DNA of 64,000 bases from Halomonas alimentaria (GCF_009902005.1 NZ_WUTT01000001.1:1638541-1702540), one strand, 5' to 3'. Shown: positions 53,705 to 63,579, counted from the first letter of the stretch. A program made the numbers and translations. The notes: generated by a model not told the origin, from the letters alone.

Positions 53705-54355
53705 TTACTCTTCCACGCCGATGGCGTACTCGGCACCGGCATCCAGGATCCAGCGATAGACGTAGTCGGCGAAGCTTCTGCGCAGTACCAGCTCCCAGCG
53801 CTCCTCGGTCGGCCGACGCAGGATCAGGTTGGCCTTGGCGAACACCGTGGTCACTCCCTTGCCCACCGGGAAGGCCTCCGGGTGAACGTCATAGGGTGTC
53901 GACTTCATCAGGAGCTCCCGTGCCTTCTCGCCCGAGAGCTCGACCAGGGTCTGGCCGCCACTGACATCGACGATGGCATAGTGGGCATCGCCCAGGGCGT
54001 CGCGCAGCCGCTGCTCGACGTCGAGCTCCTCGCCACCGGGCACGATCACCAGCCACTCATCCGGCGACAGCCACTGAACGCTGCGCTCGCCGCTGGCATC
54101 CAGAGCCAGCCCCAGGGGCTGGCCGGGCAGGCTGATGCCCAGCACCTTGCGCACGGCTTCGTCGAGGACGATGGCACCACCACGCAGGATCAGATGGCCC
54201 AGGAAGGCCTGCTCCTTGAACAGGACCCGGCTGCCGGATGTCGCGGCGGGCACACTGCCCGTGTTGAACGCCACGGACAGCGGTGACTCCATGGGAATCG
54301 AGGTGTCCGGATGGGTGTTGAAGGTCGCAACCTTGCCGTAAGTGATATCAGACAT
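53705..54355 (-). CDS. soxG: Sarcosine oxidase gamma subunit
   Basis: A 216-residue subunit of heterotetrameric sarcosine oxidase, with SPLSVAFN, GHLILRG, WLSPDEWLVIVPGGEE, VELSGEKARELLMKSTPYDVHP and the FADYVYRWILDAG end of the family. The start at 54355 overlaps the soxA stop by eight bases. It folds like a GcvT domain and packs against the alpha subunit. Confidence 0.95.
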   Translation of the reverse strand: MSDITYGKVATFNTHPDTSIPMESPLSVAFNTGSVPAATSGSRVLFKEQAFLGHLILRGGAIVLDEAVRKVLGISLPGQPLGLALDASGERSVQWLSPDEWLVIVPGGEELDVEQRLRDALGDAHYAIVDVSGGQTLVELSGEKARELLMKSTPYDVHPEAFPVGKGVTTVFAKANLILRRPTEERWELVLRRSFADYVYRWILDAGAEYAIGVEE

Positions 54356-57300
54356 GCTGACGCTCTCCCTTGGGATCGATGAATACGGGGCTGACGACCT
54401 CGACCTCATGGGCCTGACCGCCCGGCATCGGCACATAGAGCTTCTCGCCCATGCGGTCGCGGCCGCCCTTGATCACTGCCAGGGCAAAGCCGCTCTCCAG
54501 GTTCGGGCTGTAATAGCTCGAGGTCACGTGACCCAGCATGTCCATGGGGATGGGCTGGTCCTTGTCGACGACGATATGGGCGCCCTCTTCCAGCACCACC
54601 TTCGGGTCGACGGGCTTGAGCCCCACGAACTGCTTGCGGTCCTTGCGCGCCGTATCCGGACGCGTCAGGGCGCGCTTGCCGATCCAGGAGAACGGCTTGT
54701 CGTAGCCGATCGCCCAGAACATGCCCAGGTCCTCGGGGGTCACCGAGCCGTCGGTATCCTGACCGGCGATGATCAGCCCCTTCTCGGCACGCAGCACGTG
54801 CATGGTCTCGGTGCCGTAGGGCGTCAGGTCATACTTCTTGCCGTGCTCGAACAGGGTCTTCCAGACGTGCATGGCGTAGTTGGCCTGGACGTTGATCTCG
54901 TAGGCCAGCTCCCCGGTGAAGGAGATGCGGAACACCCGCGCCGGGACATCGGCCACCTTGCCGTTGCGCCAGTCCATAAACTTGAACTGCTCCTTGTCGA
55001 GATCGATATCGGTGATCTCGGACAGCAGCTTGCGCGCATCCGGGCCGGTCACGGTCATGGTCGCCCAGTGGTCGGTGACCGAGGTGAAGTACACCTGCAG
55101 CTCCGGCCACTCGGTCTGGTGCCACAGCTCCAGCCACTCCATCACGCCGGCGGCGCCGCCGGTGGTGGTGGTCATCAGGAAGTGGTTCTCGCCCAGGCAG
55201 CTGGTGGTGCCGTCGTCCATCAGCATGCCGTCGTCCTTGCACATCAAGCCGTAACGCACCCGGCCCGGCGCCAGCTTGGCCCACTTGTTGGTGTAGACGC
55301 GACCGAGGAACTCCCGGGCGTCCGGTCCCTGGATATCGATCTTGCCCAGGGTGGAGGCATCGAGGATGCCGACGCCGGTACGCACCGCCAGGCTCTCGCG
55401 GGCCACCGCCTCGTCCATGGTCTCCAGCTTGCCGTTGACCTTGCGCGGGAAGTACCAGGGACGCTTCCACTGGCCGACATCCTCGAACTCGGCGCCGTTC
55501 TCGACATGCCACTGGTGCAGCGCGGTGTAGCGCTCAGGGTCGAACAGCTCGCGGCAGTGGCGTCCGACGATGGCGCCGAAGGTGACTGGCGTATAGTTGG
55601 GCCGGAACACCGTGGTGCCCACCTCGGGAATCGACTTGCCGAGACAGCGCGCGGCGATGGCCATGCCGTTGATGTTGCCGAGCTTGCCCTGGTCGGTGCC
55701 GAAGCCCATGGCGGTGTAGCGCTTGACGTGCTCGATGGACTCGAAGCCCTCGCGAGTGGCCAGTTCGATGGCCGCCGCGGTGACGTCGTTCTGCATGTCG
55801 ACGAACTGCTTGGGCGCACGCAGGGTCGGCTTCTCGTGGGGCACCTGATAGAGGGCACAGGCCTGGCCTTCGCGGATGGCATCGGCCCGGGGCGGCTCGA
55901 TGGCACTGGCGGACTTGCCCAGCGCGGCAAGGGCCTCGCTCGCCTTGGCCGCTCCATCGGCCAGGCCTCCGGCCAGGTCATGCACGCCACGCGCGCTGCC
56001 GGCGGCGTGCACCCCCTTCACCAGGCTGGGCACGAAACCGAGGATCTCATCGTCCCAGGTGGGTCGTGCACCGGTGTGAGAGGCCAGGTGGATCACCGGG
56101 CTGTAGCCGCCGGAGCTGGCGATGGTGTCGCACTCCAGGAGCTCGGCCTGACCGGTGACCTTGAAGGCCGCGGCATCGATGGTCGCCACACGGGCGCCGC
56201 TGACGCGCTTGTCGCCCTTGGCCTCGAGCACCGCCGCGCCTTCGATGATGCGAATGCCGCGGGCGCGAGCCTGCTCGACCAGCTCGCCATCCGGGTTGCG
56301 GCGCGCATCGACGATGGCCACCACCTCGCGGCCGGCCTCATCCCAGTCCAGGGCGGCGCGGTAGGCGTGGTCGTTGCTGACGGAGAGCACCAGCTTGTTG
56401 CCCGGCACCACCCCGTAGCGGCGGATATAGGTGGAGACCGCACCTGCCACCAGATTGCCCGGCACATCATTGTTGCCATAGACCAACGGACGCTCATGGG
56501 CGCCGGTGGCGAGCAGCACCTGGCCGGCACGCACGCGGTGCATGCGCGAGCGAGTAGGACGGACGCCGTCAATGGTGGGCGCCGTTTCGCCGAGGTGCTC
56601 GGTGCGCCGCTCGTGCAGGGTCACGAAGTGATGGTCATGGTAGCCATTGGCCGTGGTGCGCGGCAGCAGGGTGACATTGTCGTTCTCGGCCAGCTCGCCG
56701 ATCACCTGCTCGGCCCACTGGGCGGCAGGCCGATCGTCGAGCAGCTCGCGGCTGTCAAGCAGCGAGCCCCCCATCTCCTCCTGCTCATCGCACAGGATCA
56801 CTCGGGCACCGGCCCGGGCGGCGGTCAGCGCGGCGACCAGACCAGTGGGGCCGGCGCCGACTACCAACAGGTCGCAATGCTGGTTGAGGTGGTCGTAGCT
56901 ATCGGGGTCGTTTTCCATCGGGCTGCGACCCAGACCCGCTCCCTTGCGGATGTACTTCTCGTAGGTCATCCACATGGAGGCTGGAGCCATGAAGGTCTTG
57001 TAGTAGAAACCCGGCGGCATGAAGCGCCCGCCCAGCTTGCCGACCAGGCTCATGACATCACGCTGCACGTTCGGCCAGCCGTTGGTGCTCTGCGCCGTGA
57101 GGCCCTCGAACAGCGCCTGCTGGGTGGCGCGCACGTTGGGCACCTGGGCCGCCTCGGTGCTGCCCAGCTGGACCAGCGCATTGGGCTCCTCGGCGCCGGC
57201 AGCGACGATGCCCCGGGGCCGCGAGTACTTGAAGCTGCGGTTGACGAGATCCACCCCGTTGGCCAGCAGTGCCGAGGCCAGGGTGTCACCGGCATGGCCC

Positions 57301-57386
57301 TGATAGCGCTTGCCGTTGAAGGTGAAGCTCAGGGTGCGGGCGCGATCGATGCGTCCACCCTGGCGAAGACGATTAACCTGACTCAT
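54348..57386 (-). CDS. soxA: Sarcosine oxidase alpha subunit
   Basis: A 1012-residue subunit. An N-terminal ferredoxin-like segment (FTFNGKRYQGHAGDTLASALLANG) precedes an FAD/NAD domain (LLVVGAGPTGLVAALTAARAG near residue 175, GVVPGNKLVLSV) and a C-terminal GcvT-like folate domain (about residues 600-1000, with LLSEITDIDLD and DTDGSVTPEDLGM). It demethylates sarcosine and moves the one-carbon unit to tetrahydrofolate. It overlaps soxD (ATGA) and soxG. Confidence 0.96.
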   Translation of the reverse strand: MSQVNRLRQGGRIDRARTLSFTFNGKRYQGHAGDTLASALLANGVDLVNRSFKYSRPRGIVAAGAEEPNALVQLGSTEAAQVPNVRATQQALFEGLTAQSTNGWPNVQRDVMSLVGKLGGRFMPPGFYYKTFMAPASMWMTYEKYIRKGAGLGRSPMENDPDSYDHLNQHCDLLVVGAGPTGLVAALTAARAGARVILCDEQEEMGGSLLDSRELLDDRPAAQWAEQVIGELAENDNVTLLPRTTANGYHDHHFVTLHERRTEHLGETAPTIDGVRPTRSRMHRVRAGQVLLATGAHERPLVYGNNDVPGNLVAGAVSTYIRRYGVVPGNKLVLSVSNDHAYRAALDWDEAGREVVAIVDARRNPDGELVEQARARGIRIIEGAAVLEAKGDKRVSGARVATIDAAAFKVTGQAELLECDTIASSGGYSPVIHLASHTGARPTWDDEILGFVPSLVKGVHAAGSARGVHDLAGGLADGAAKASEALAALGKSASAIEPPRADAIREGQACALYQVPHEKPTLRAPKQFVDMQNDVTAAAIELATREGFESIEHVKRYTAMGFGTDQGKLGNINGMAIAARCLGKSIPEVGTTVFRPNYTPVTFGAIVGRHCRELFDPERYTALHQWHVENGAEFEDVGQWKRPWYFPRKVNGKLETMDEAVARESLAVRTGVGILDASTLGKIDIQGPDAREFLGRVYTNKWAKLAPGRVRYGLMCKDDGMLMDDGTTSCLGENHFLMTTTTGGAAGVMEWLELWHQTEWPELQVYFTSVTDHWATMTVTGPDARKLLSEITDIDLDKEQFKFMDWRNGKVADVPARVFRISFTGELAYEINVQANYAMHVWKTLFEHGKKYDLTPYGTETMHVLRAEKGLIIAGQDTDGSVTPEDLGMFWAIGYDKPFSWIGKRALTRPDTARKDRKQFVGLKPVDPKVVLEEGAHIVVDKDQPIPMDMLGHVTSSYYSPNLESGFALAVIKGGRDRMGEKLYVPMPGGQAHEVEVVSPVFIDPKGERQHV

Positions 57387-57757
57387 GCCTTGACTCCTTC
57401 CTGACCTGCGACCACTCCCGCCTCGTCGGCGACGTTCACGGCAGCCCCCTGCTCGGCGGACTTGCCCTCGGGATGCTCGGCGCTGAAGCGGGGCTGCTCA
57501 CCCATTCGGTAGGTCTCGAGGATCTCGTAGCTCGCCGAATTGCGTGTAATGTTGAAGAACTTGCGGCAGCCGATCGCGTGCACCCACAGCTCATGGTGGA
57601 TACCCCGCGGGTTGTCGCGGAAGAACAGGTAAGCACCCCACTGCTCATCGGTGCAGGACTCGGGGTCCTCGGGACGGGCGATATGCGCCTGGCCCTTGGG
57701 GTGGAACTCCTCTTCATCGCGGTATTCGTCGCAATAAGGGCAATGGATATAGAACAT
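57383..57757 (-). CDS. soxD: Sarcosine oxidase delta subunit
   Basis: A 124-residue subunit with the zinc-binding Cys-x2-Cys near the N-terminus (IHCPYCDEYRDEEEF), a later Cys/His pair (HAIGCRKFFNITRN) and the central YLFFRDNPRGIHHELWVH motif. Its C-terminal tail is longer than in many homologues. It overlaps soxA and lies 11 bases after soxB. Confidence 0.96.
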   Translation of the reverse strand: MFYIHCPYCDEYRDEEEFHPKGQAHIARPEDPESCTDEQWGAYLFFRDNPRGIHHELWVHAIGCRKFFNITRNSASYEILETYRMGEQPRFSAEHPEGKSAEQGAAVNVADEAGVVAGQEGVKA

Positions 57758-57768
57758 CGTATTTCTCC

Positions 57769-59019
57769 TTAGTGCGCGACGCCGGCGGCGCCATGTTCAT
57801 CGATCAGGGCGCCGGTGTTGAAGCGGTCGATGGAGAACGGCGCAGCGATGGGGTGCATCTCGCCCTTGGCGAGGCTCGCCGCGAACACATGCCCGGAGCC
57901 GGGTGTCGCCTTGAAGCCACCGGTGCCCCAGCCGCAGTTGAAGAACAGCCCCTTGACCTTGGTCTTGGAGAGGATCGGACAGGCATCCGCACAGGTGTCG
58001 ACGATGCCGCCCCACTGACGGTTCATGCGCACCCGCGAGAAGATCGGGAACATCTCGACGATGGCCTGCAGGGTGTGCTCCACGGTGGAGTAGCTGCCGC
58101 GCTGGCCGTAGCCCAGGTAACCGTCGATACCGGCGCCGATGACCAGGTCACCCTTGTCGGTCTGGCTGATATAGCCATGCACGTGGTTGGACATCACCAC
58201 GGTATCGAGCACCGGCTTGAGCGGCTCGGAGACCAGCGCCTGCAGCGGATGCGACTCCAGCGGTAGCGTGAGGCCAGCCATCTTGGCCACCACGCCGGAG
58301 TTGCCCGCTGTGACACAGCCGATGGTCTTGGATTCGATATCGCCGCGATTGGTATGCACGCCATACACCTGGCCATCGCGAATCTTGAAGCCGGTGACCT
58401 CGGTATTCTGCAGGATATCCACCCCCAGGGCGTCCGCCGCCCGGGCGTAGCCCCAGGCCACCGCATCGTGGCGCGCGACGCCGGCACTCTTCTGCCAGGA
58501 GGCCCCAAGGATCGGATAGCGGGCACGCTTGGAGGTGTCGATGACCGGCACGATCTCCTTGATCTGGTCGGGGTAGATCACCTCACTGTCGACACCGTTC
58601 AGCCGGTTGGCATGCACTCGACGCTGGATGTCACGCATGTCCTGCAGGGTGTGCCCCAGGTTCATAACGCCACGCTGGGAGAACATCACATTGTAGTTGA
58701 GGTCCTGGGACAGCCCCTTCCACAGATCCAGCGAGTGGTCATAGAGGCGTGCCGCCTCGTCCCACAGATAGTTGGAGCGCACGATGGTGGTGTTGCGCGC
58801 GGTATTGCCGCCCCCCAGCCAGCCCTTCTCCAGCACAGCCACGTTGGTGATGCCGTGGTTCTTGGCCAGGTAGTAGGCGGTGGCCAGGCCGTGGCCGCCG
58901 CCGCCGACGACGATGACGTCGTACTGTTTCTTGGGACTCGGGTTGCGCCACTGGCGCTGCCAGTTCTCATGGTGGCTGAGCGCATGCTTCGCCAGCCCGA
59001 AGCCTGAATAGCGTTGCAT
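57769..59019 (-). CDS. soxB: Sarcosine oxidase beta subunit
   Basis: A 416-residue flavoprotein subunit. The FAD site is [22 protein letters not shown], the covalent FMN-linking His is expected in the segment around [26 protein letters not shown], and the end reads [16 protein letters not shown]. The start at 59019 gives the SoxB N-terminus [21 protein letters not shown]. It oxidises sarcosine to the imine with H2O2 release. It lies 50 bases after glyA. Confidence 0.95.
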   Translation of the reverse strand: MQRYSGFGLAKHALSHHENWQRQWRNPSPKKQYDVIVVGGGGHGLATAYYLAKNHGITNVAVLEKGWLGGGNTARNTTIVRSNYLWDEAARLYDHSLDLWKGLSQDLNYNVMFSQRGVMNLGHTLQDMRDIQRRVHANRLNGVDSEVIYPDQIKEIVPVIDTSKRARYPILGASWQKSAGVARHDAVAWGYARAADALGVDILQNTEVTGFKIRDGQVYGVHTNRGDIESKTIGCVTAGNSGVVAKMAGLTLPLESHPLQALVSEPLKPVLDTVVMSNHVHGYISQTDKGDLVIGAGIDGYLGYGQRGSYSTVEHTLQAIVEMFPIFSRVRMNRQWGGIVDTCADACPILSKTKVKGLFFNCGWGTGGFKATPGSGHVFAASLAKGEMHPIAAPFSIDRFNTGALIDEHGAAGVAH

Positions 59020-59069
59020 CTTGTTCCTCCTCGGCCGGCCCCGCCTGGCGGGGCCGATCCTTTGCGGGT

Positions 59070-60371
59070 TCAGGCGGTAGCGGTTTCGCGTACCGCAGCC
59101 GGGGTGGCATCGCCGTAGACCGGATGGCGCTCGCAGAGGGCGGCGACCTTCTCGCGCACCTCGGCCTCTACGGCGTCGGTATTGCCCTGCTCGGCCAGCA
59201 CATCGAGGATGTCGCAGATCCAGCCCGCCAGGTCGCCGCACTCGCTCTCGTCGAAGCCGCGGGTGGTGACCGCCGGGGTGCCGATACGCAGCCCGGAGGT
59301 GACGAAGGGGCTCTGCGGGTCGTTGGGCACGGCGTTCTTGTTGACGGTGATATGGGCGCGACCGAGCGCCGCATCGGCGTCCTTGCCGGTGACCCCCTGC
59401 TTGATCAGCGAGACCAGGAAGAGATGGTCGTCGGTGCCGCCGGAGACGACGTCATAGCCACGCTCCAGGAAGACATCGGCCATGGCGCGGGCGTTATCGA
59501 TGACGCACCGCTGGTACTGCACGAACTCCTGGCTCATGGCCTCCTTGAAGGCCACCGCCTTGGCGGCGATGACGTGCATCAACGGGCCGCCCTGCTGACC
59601 GGGGAAGACCGCACCGTTGAGCTTCTTGTAGAGATCGGCATCGCCGGTGGCGGAGAGGATCAGGCCGCCGCGTGGGCCACGCAGGGTCTTGTGGGTGGTG
59701 GTGGTAACCACATGGGCGTGGGGCAGCGGGCTCGGGTAGTGGCCGGCGGCGACCAGGCCTGCCACATGGGCCATGTCGACCATCAGCCAGGCGCCTACCT
59801 CGTCGGCGATGGTGCGGAAGCGGCGCCAGTCGACGACGCGGGCATAGGCAGAGAAACCGGCGATGATCATCTTCGGCTTGTGGCTCTTCGCCAGACGCTC
59901 GACCTCGGCATAGTCGATCTCGCCGGTCTCCGGGTTCAGGCCGTACTGCACGGCATGGTAGTGCTTGCCGGAGAAGTTCGGCGCCGCCCCGTGAGTCAGG
60001 TGGCCACCGTGGGCCAGGCTCATGCCCAGCACGGTATCGCCGGGCTTGACCAGGGCCATGAAGGCCGCGGCGTTGGCCTGGGCGCCGGAGTGGGGCTGGA
60101 CGTTGGCGTAGTCGGCACCGAACAGGTCGCAGGCGCGGTCGATGGCCAGCTGCTCCACCACGTCGACGTGCTCGCAGCCGCCGTAGTAACGCTTGCCCGG
60201 GTAGCCTTCGGCATACTTGTTGGTGAGCTGGGTGCCCTGGGCCTCCATCACCGCACGGCTGGCGTAGTTCTCGGAGGCGATCAGCTCGACGTGGGCCTCC
60301 TGGCGGGCCACTTCGTCGGCGATGGCGGCGGCGATCTGGGAATCGTAGCTGGTGAGAGAGGCGTGATTCAT
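59070..60371 (-). CDS. glyA: Serine hydroxymethyltransferase
   Basis: A 433-residue PLP enzyme interconverting glycine + methylene-THF and serine + THF. Landmarks: [63 protein letters not shown] (Schiff-base Lys) and [14 protein letters not shown]. It is the sarcosine-cluster copy (as glyA1 in pseudomonads), suited to turning the glycine and one-carbon unit released by SoxBDAG into serine. Confidence 0.97.
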   Translation of the reverse strand: MNHASLTSYDSQIAAAIADEVARQEAHVELIASENYASRAVMEAQGTQLTNKYAEGYPGKRYYGGCEHVDVVEQLAIDRACDLFGADYANVQPHSGAQANAAAFMALVKPGDTVLGMSLAHGGHLTHGAAPNFSGKHYHAVQYGLNPETGEIDYAEVERLAKSHKPKMIIAGFSAYARVVDWRRFRTIADEVGAWLMVDMAHVAGLVAAGHYPSPLPHAHVVTTTTHKTLRGPRGGLILSATGDADLYKKLNGAVFPGQQGGPLMHVIAAKAVAFKEAMSQEFVQYQRCVIDNARAMADVFLERGYDVVSGGTDDHLFLVSLIKQGVTGKDADAALGRAHITVNKNAVPNDPQSPFVTSGLRIGTPAVTTRGFDESECGDLAGWICDILDVLAEQGNTDAVEAEVREKVAALCERHPVYGDATPAAVRETATA

Positions 60372-60553
60372 GAGTTTCTCCTGTTGTTGTCGCTCATTGT
60401 TCGTTTTTCAAACCCCATGACCGGAATCTATCGGCACTCTCGTCGTGGGGAAAATTTGAAATCCTTATGCGGGGATAACCGTCGCGCAGGGCGTCCGGCA
60501 TATGCATCGATTAAAGACGACGGAGAGGGGAAGGGATTGAACAGATGCGACAG

Positions 60554-60596
60554 GATTCCTGAACGCCAGGAATCGTGCTTGCCGCTCGGCGAGCGG
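60554..60596. promoter_or_regulatory. Two inverted repeats in the glyA-gbdR gap
   Basis: The 294-base gap 60372-60665 holds GATTCCTG (60554-60561) and CAGGAATC (60567-60574), a perfect 8-bp dyad, and CCGCTC (60582-60587) with GAGCGG (60591-60596). They are on the 3' side of gbdR and upstream of glyA. No T-run follows on either strand, so operator or leader structure is as likely as termination. Otherwise nothing is seen in the gap. Confidence 0.4.
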
Positions 60597-60665
60597 GGAA
60601 CGCCGGACGGTGACGCGCTAACGGCAAGCATGAAGACACGCGCACCTTGAGGTGTTGCCGAGGGC

Positions 60666-61703
60666 TCAGAGGGTAGGCCGGCCGTCGATATGCAGGAAGA
60701 AGGGGTCGACCTGGTCGCTGCCAGGCTCTCCGGCACGCTTGCGCATCTCCGACGGGGTCATGTCGAAGGCGCTGCGGAACTGGCGTGAGAAGTGGGCCGT
60801 GTCGGCGAAACCGCAGCGCTCGCCGATCTCGGTAATGCTCTTGCCGGTGTAGTGCAGCAGCCAGAGGCCATAGCGCAGGCGCAGGTCGCGGGAAAACTTG
60901 AGCGGGCTGACACCAAGGCTCTCGCGGAAGCGACGCTCCAGATTGCGGCGCGAGGTACCGATCCGCTCGGCCAACGCCTCCATCGAGATGGCCTCACCCA
61001 TATGCTGCTCGATCACCGCGATGGCACGGCGCACCAGACGGTCCTCGATCTTGCCGAATACCACCGGCTGGGGCTGGGGATGGGTGCCCGCCCGGGCCTC
61101 GTCGAGCAACATGATGTTAAGGCTCTTCATGGCCCACGCCTTGCCCAGGTGGCGCTCGACCAGATACGCCGCCAGGTCGGCCGCCGCCGCGCCCCCGGCA
61201 CAGGTGAGCCGGTCGCCATCGTCGATGAACAGCCGATCGGCCACCGGCTGGATGGCGGGGAAGCGCTGGATCATGTCGCGATGGTGGTACCAGCTGACGC
61301 AGCAGCGTCGCCCCTTCATCAACCCCGCCTGGATAAGGGCGAAGAGGCCGGTGCATAGCCCTACCAGTGGCACGCCCGCTTCGGCCGCCTGGCGCAGATA
61401 GGCCAGGGCGGTGGAGTCCGTACGTTCGCCATCATCCTGCACGCCACCGATCACCACGAGGTAGTCGAACTCGGCAGGGTCCCGGAAACGCTCGCAGGGC
61501 GAGATAGCAGCGCCGGCGCTGGAGAGGACCGCCTCGCCGACGCTGGTCATGAATGTCCAGTGGCAACGCACCTGACGCGAACGGTCTCCCTCGTCGGCGG
61601 CCAGGCGCAGGCAGTCGACGAAGGCGGCGAATGGCATCAACGTGAAGCGATGCAGCAGGACGAAGCCGACCGAGAGGGGTTCGTCCTCCAAGTGTGTGCT
61701 CAT
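60666..61703 (-). CDS. gbdR: GlxA-family AraC-type regulator, GbdR-like
   Basis: A 345-residue regulator: N-terminal DJ-1/PfpI-like domain (VGFVLLHRFTLMPFAAFVDCLRLAADEGD, GLCTGLFALIQAGL) and C-terminal AraC domain (MEALAERIGTSRRNLERRF, RCGFADTAHFSRQFRSAFDMTPSEMRKRAG). In pseudomonads GbdR senses glycine betaine and dimethylglycine and activates the sarcosine cluster. Position right upstream of glyA-soxBDAG supports this. The start at 61703 gives the family N-terminus; an upstream in-frame codon at 61751 is less likely. Confidence 0.9.
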   Translation of the reverse strand: MSTHLEDEPLSVGFVLLHRFTLMPFAAFVDCLRLAADEGDRSRQVRCHWTFMTSVGEAVLSSAGAAISPCERFRDPAEFDYLVVIGGVQDDGERTDSTALAYLRQAAEAGVPLVGLCTGLFALIQAGLMKGRRCCVSWYHHRDMIQRFPAIQPVADRLFIDDGDRLTCAGGAAAADLAAYLVERHLGKAWAMKSLNIMLLDEARAGTHPQPQPVVFGKIEDRLVRRAIAVIEQHMGEAISMEALAERIGTSRRNLERRFRESLGVSPLKFSRDLRLRYGLWLLHYTGKSITEIGERCGFADTAHFSRQFRSAFDMTPSEMRKRAGEPGSDQVDPFFLHIDGRPTL

Positions 61704-61834
61704 TAACTTTGTCCGGATCTGGGTGGCGAAACAAGCCGTCAGGATGATCAAGGCCCAGGCTCTACTCTACCCCGCCAGATCCTGAGGCAACCATCCAGTC
61801 GGCCCGTCCCGCATCTACACCTACACCACAAACA

Positions 61835-61863
61835 GCGGCGCCCGCAGACTCTGCGGGCGCCGC
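61835..61863 (-). terminator. Terminator of the sodium:solute symporter gene
   Basis: A 13-bp perfect stem (GCGGCGCCCGCAG with CTGCGGGCGCCGC) and a 3-base loop lie 22 bases past the symporter stop on the minus strand, followed by TGTTTGTGG. Confidence 0.8.
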
Positions 61864-61884
61864 CATGGTATCGAACAAACGGGC

Positions 61885-63345
61885 TTAGGAGTGCACCGCC
61901 GAGCCATTGAACCGGGAACGGGGCGTCACCAGCGATACCCCCACATAGCAGATCGAGGATACCACACAGCCTGTCAGCGGCCCGATCAACCAGCCCACAT
62001 CGGCGAACAGCATCATGTAGCCGCTGGTGCCGAAGCCAGCCAGCATGGCAACCAGGGCGCCCCAGGCGCTACCCTGCCAGAAGGTGGAGATAAATACCGG
62101 ACCGATCATACTGGCCAGCAGGGTGCCGGTGCCGAGGATGCCCAGCCAGGAGAGCATGAAGGGCGGCGCGTAGAGCATCATCAACAAGGCGACGATACCC
62201 AGGACCACGACGGCCAGACGATTGACCCACAGCACCAGCCGCTGGCTATGGAGAAGGTTGCTGAACAGGGCAAGCCGCAGATCATGGGAAGTCGCCGAGG
62301 CCACGGTATGCAGCAGCGAGTTCGCAGTGGACTTCATGGCGAACAGGATAAACAGGGTGATAAAGCCCTGAAGTGCCGGATGCATGAAGTGTTCGAGATA
62401 GGCCGGCATGGCATTGTCAGGGTCGGCCAGGTCCGGCATCTGTGCCCGCATATAGAGGCCGACAAGCGGCACCAGGCTCAACAGGGCCCCCAGGATCGCC
62501 ACATAGACGCCCGCCTTGTGCAGCTTGACGTCCGGCTTGAAGGCCAGGAAGCGTATTGCCATGAACGGCAGGACCGCGGCGAACAAGAAGGCATAGGGCA
62601 GCACCAGGAACACCGTCGCCGTGCTGTCGCCATAATGGGCCCCGGTGGTAGGATTCAGAAGCTCAGGATCGATGGCATTGAGTGACGCCTCCCAGCTGCC
62701 CAGATCTATAGACGTGAAGATCTGCACCATGATGATGACAGCGGCGACCGACATGCCACAAACCATCACGGTATCGGTCCAGGCCACCGCGGCGAGGCCG
62801 CCCAGCATGGTGTAGAGGATGATGACGCCGACCATCAGCAGGGCACTCTGGTTCAGATCGATACCCAGCCAGCTGGCTCCCAGCAGGCCGACGGCCTTGA
62901 TCTGGCTGGTCAGGAATACCAGCAGCAGCAGGATGGTGATTAGTGCCGCGACCCCCTGTACGAGCCGGCCCATATTGCCGCCGCCATGAATCTGGGCGAT
63001 ATACTCAGGGATAGTGTTGCTGCCCATGTCGATGGCCTTGCGCTGCAAGAAACTCGCAAAATACAGCACGGCAATCATCATCGCCGGGGCGAAGAAGAAA
63101 TTGCCCAGCACCTCGATGGCGCCGAACTGGTAAGTCACGCCCGGTGAACCCATGAACCCCCAGCCGCTGAAGCCGGTGGCGACGATGGTACTGGCGCCGA
63201 CGAAGGCACCCAGGGAACGTCCAGCGACGAGAAAGCCGCCTTCATCGCCTTTCTTCATCATCCTGGATGAGAGGAAGCCCAGGTAGATCATCAGGCCGAA
63301 GGTGAGGAACAGAAGCCCCCAGTTGAATAGCTTGTAGGAATCCAT
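61885..63345 (-). CDS. Sodium:solute symporter (SSS family)
   Basis: A 486-residue protein with about 13 helices. Landmarks: FLVAGRSLGAFVGASTIVATGFSGWGF (first helix bundle, sodium site region), YTMLGGLAAVAWTDTVMV (SSS signature) and MKSTANSLLHTVASATSHDL (helix 8 region with the Ser/Thr sodium ligands). The solute is not clear; the window suggests a quaternary amine, amino acid or carboxylate. A 40-residue membrane ORF ends two bases before its ATG, so the two are probably one unit. Confidence 0.9.
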   Translation of the reverse strand: MDSYKLFNWGLLFLTFGLMIYLGFLSSRMMKKGDEGGFLVAGRSLGAFVGASTIVATGFSGWGFMGSPGVTYQFGAIEVLGNFFFAPAMMIAVLYFASFLQRKAIDMGSNTIPEYIAQIHGGGNMGRLVQGVAALITILLLLVFLTSQIKAVGLLGASWLGIDLNQSALLMVGVIILYTMLGGLAAVAWTDTVMVCGMSVAAVIIMVQIFTSIDLGSWEASLNAIDPELLNPTTGAHYGDSTATVFLVLPYAFLFAAVLPFMAIRFLAFKPDVKLHKAGVYVAILGALLSLVPLVGLYMRAQMPDLADPDNAMPAYLEHFMHPALQGFITLFILFAMKSTANSLLHTVASATSHDLRLALFSNLLHSQRLVLWVNRLAVVVLGIVALLMMLYAPPFMLSWLGILGTGTLLASMIGPVFISTFWQGSAWGALVAMLAGFGTSGYMMLFADVGWLIGPLTGCVVSSICYVGVSLVTPRSRFNGSAVHS

Positions 63346-63347
63346 GA

Positions 63348-63470
63348 TTACTGCCTCGCTGACCCATTATTGGACTTTCTTTTCAGCTCTCTTCGTAGAT
63401 AGGCGGCGCCGGCATGTACCAGCATATAAATCGTCAGTATCAGGAAGGTGGTCAACACCCAGGAATCCAT
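63348..63470 (-). CDS. Small single-span membrane protein paired with the SSS symporter
   Basis: A 40-residue ORF on the minus strand, ATG at 63468-63470 and TAA at 63348-63350, two bases before the symporter ATG. The protein has one helix (WVLTTFLILTIYMLVHAGAA) and a basic tail (RRELKRKS). AGAGG lies at a fair distance upstream. Some SSS transporters have a short subunit gene directly upstream, and this fits that layout. It is shorter than known examples and I do not recognise its family. Confidence 0.6.
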   Translation of the reverse strand: MDSWVLTTFLILTIYMLVHAGAAYLRRELKRKSNNGSARQ

Positions 63471-63564
63471 ATGCTTATACCTCTTGTTATTGGTTTGGCA
63501 ACAGTGTTGTGATGTTTTCTTTTTGCACCTTCAAGGTATTTTCCTAGCCCGGCAGGCGCCAATT

Positions 63565-63579
63565 TGTATACTCAATACA
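63565..63579. promoter_or_regulatory. Dyad in the symporter-LysR divergent gap
   Basis: TGTAT (63565-63569) and ATACA (63575-63579) form a perfect inverted repeat around ACTCA, 28 bases before the LysR start. LysR regulators often bind such A/T-rich dyads between divergent genes, so it may be the operator for the symporter genes and lysR itself. Confidence 0.5.

Noticed and set aside
54342..57404. A 1020-codon open frame on the plus strand
   Set aside because: It mirrors soxA codon by codon; the minus-strand soxA product is unmistakable.
60372..60665. Glycine riboswitch upstream of glyA
   Set aside because: A GGAGAGGGG stretch on the plus strand prompted the idea, but it is on the wrong strand for glyA and the other conserved parts are missing.
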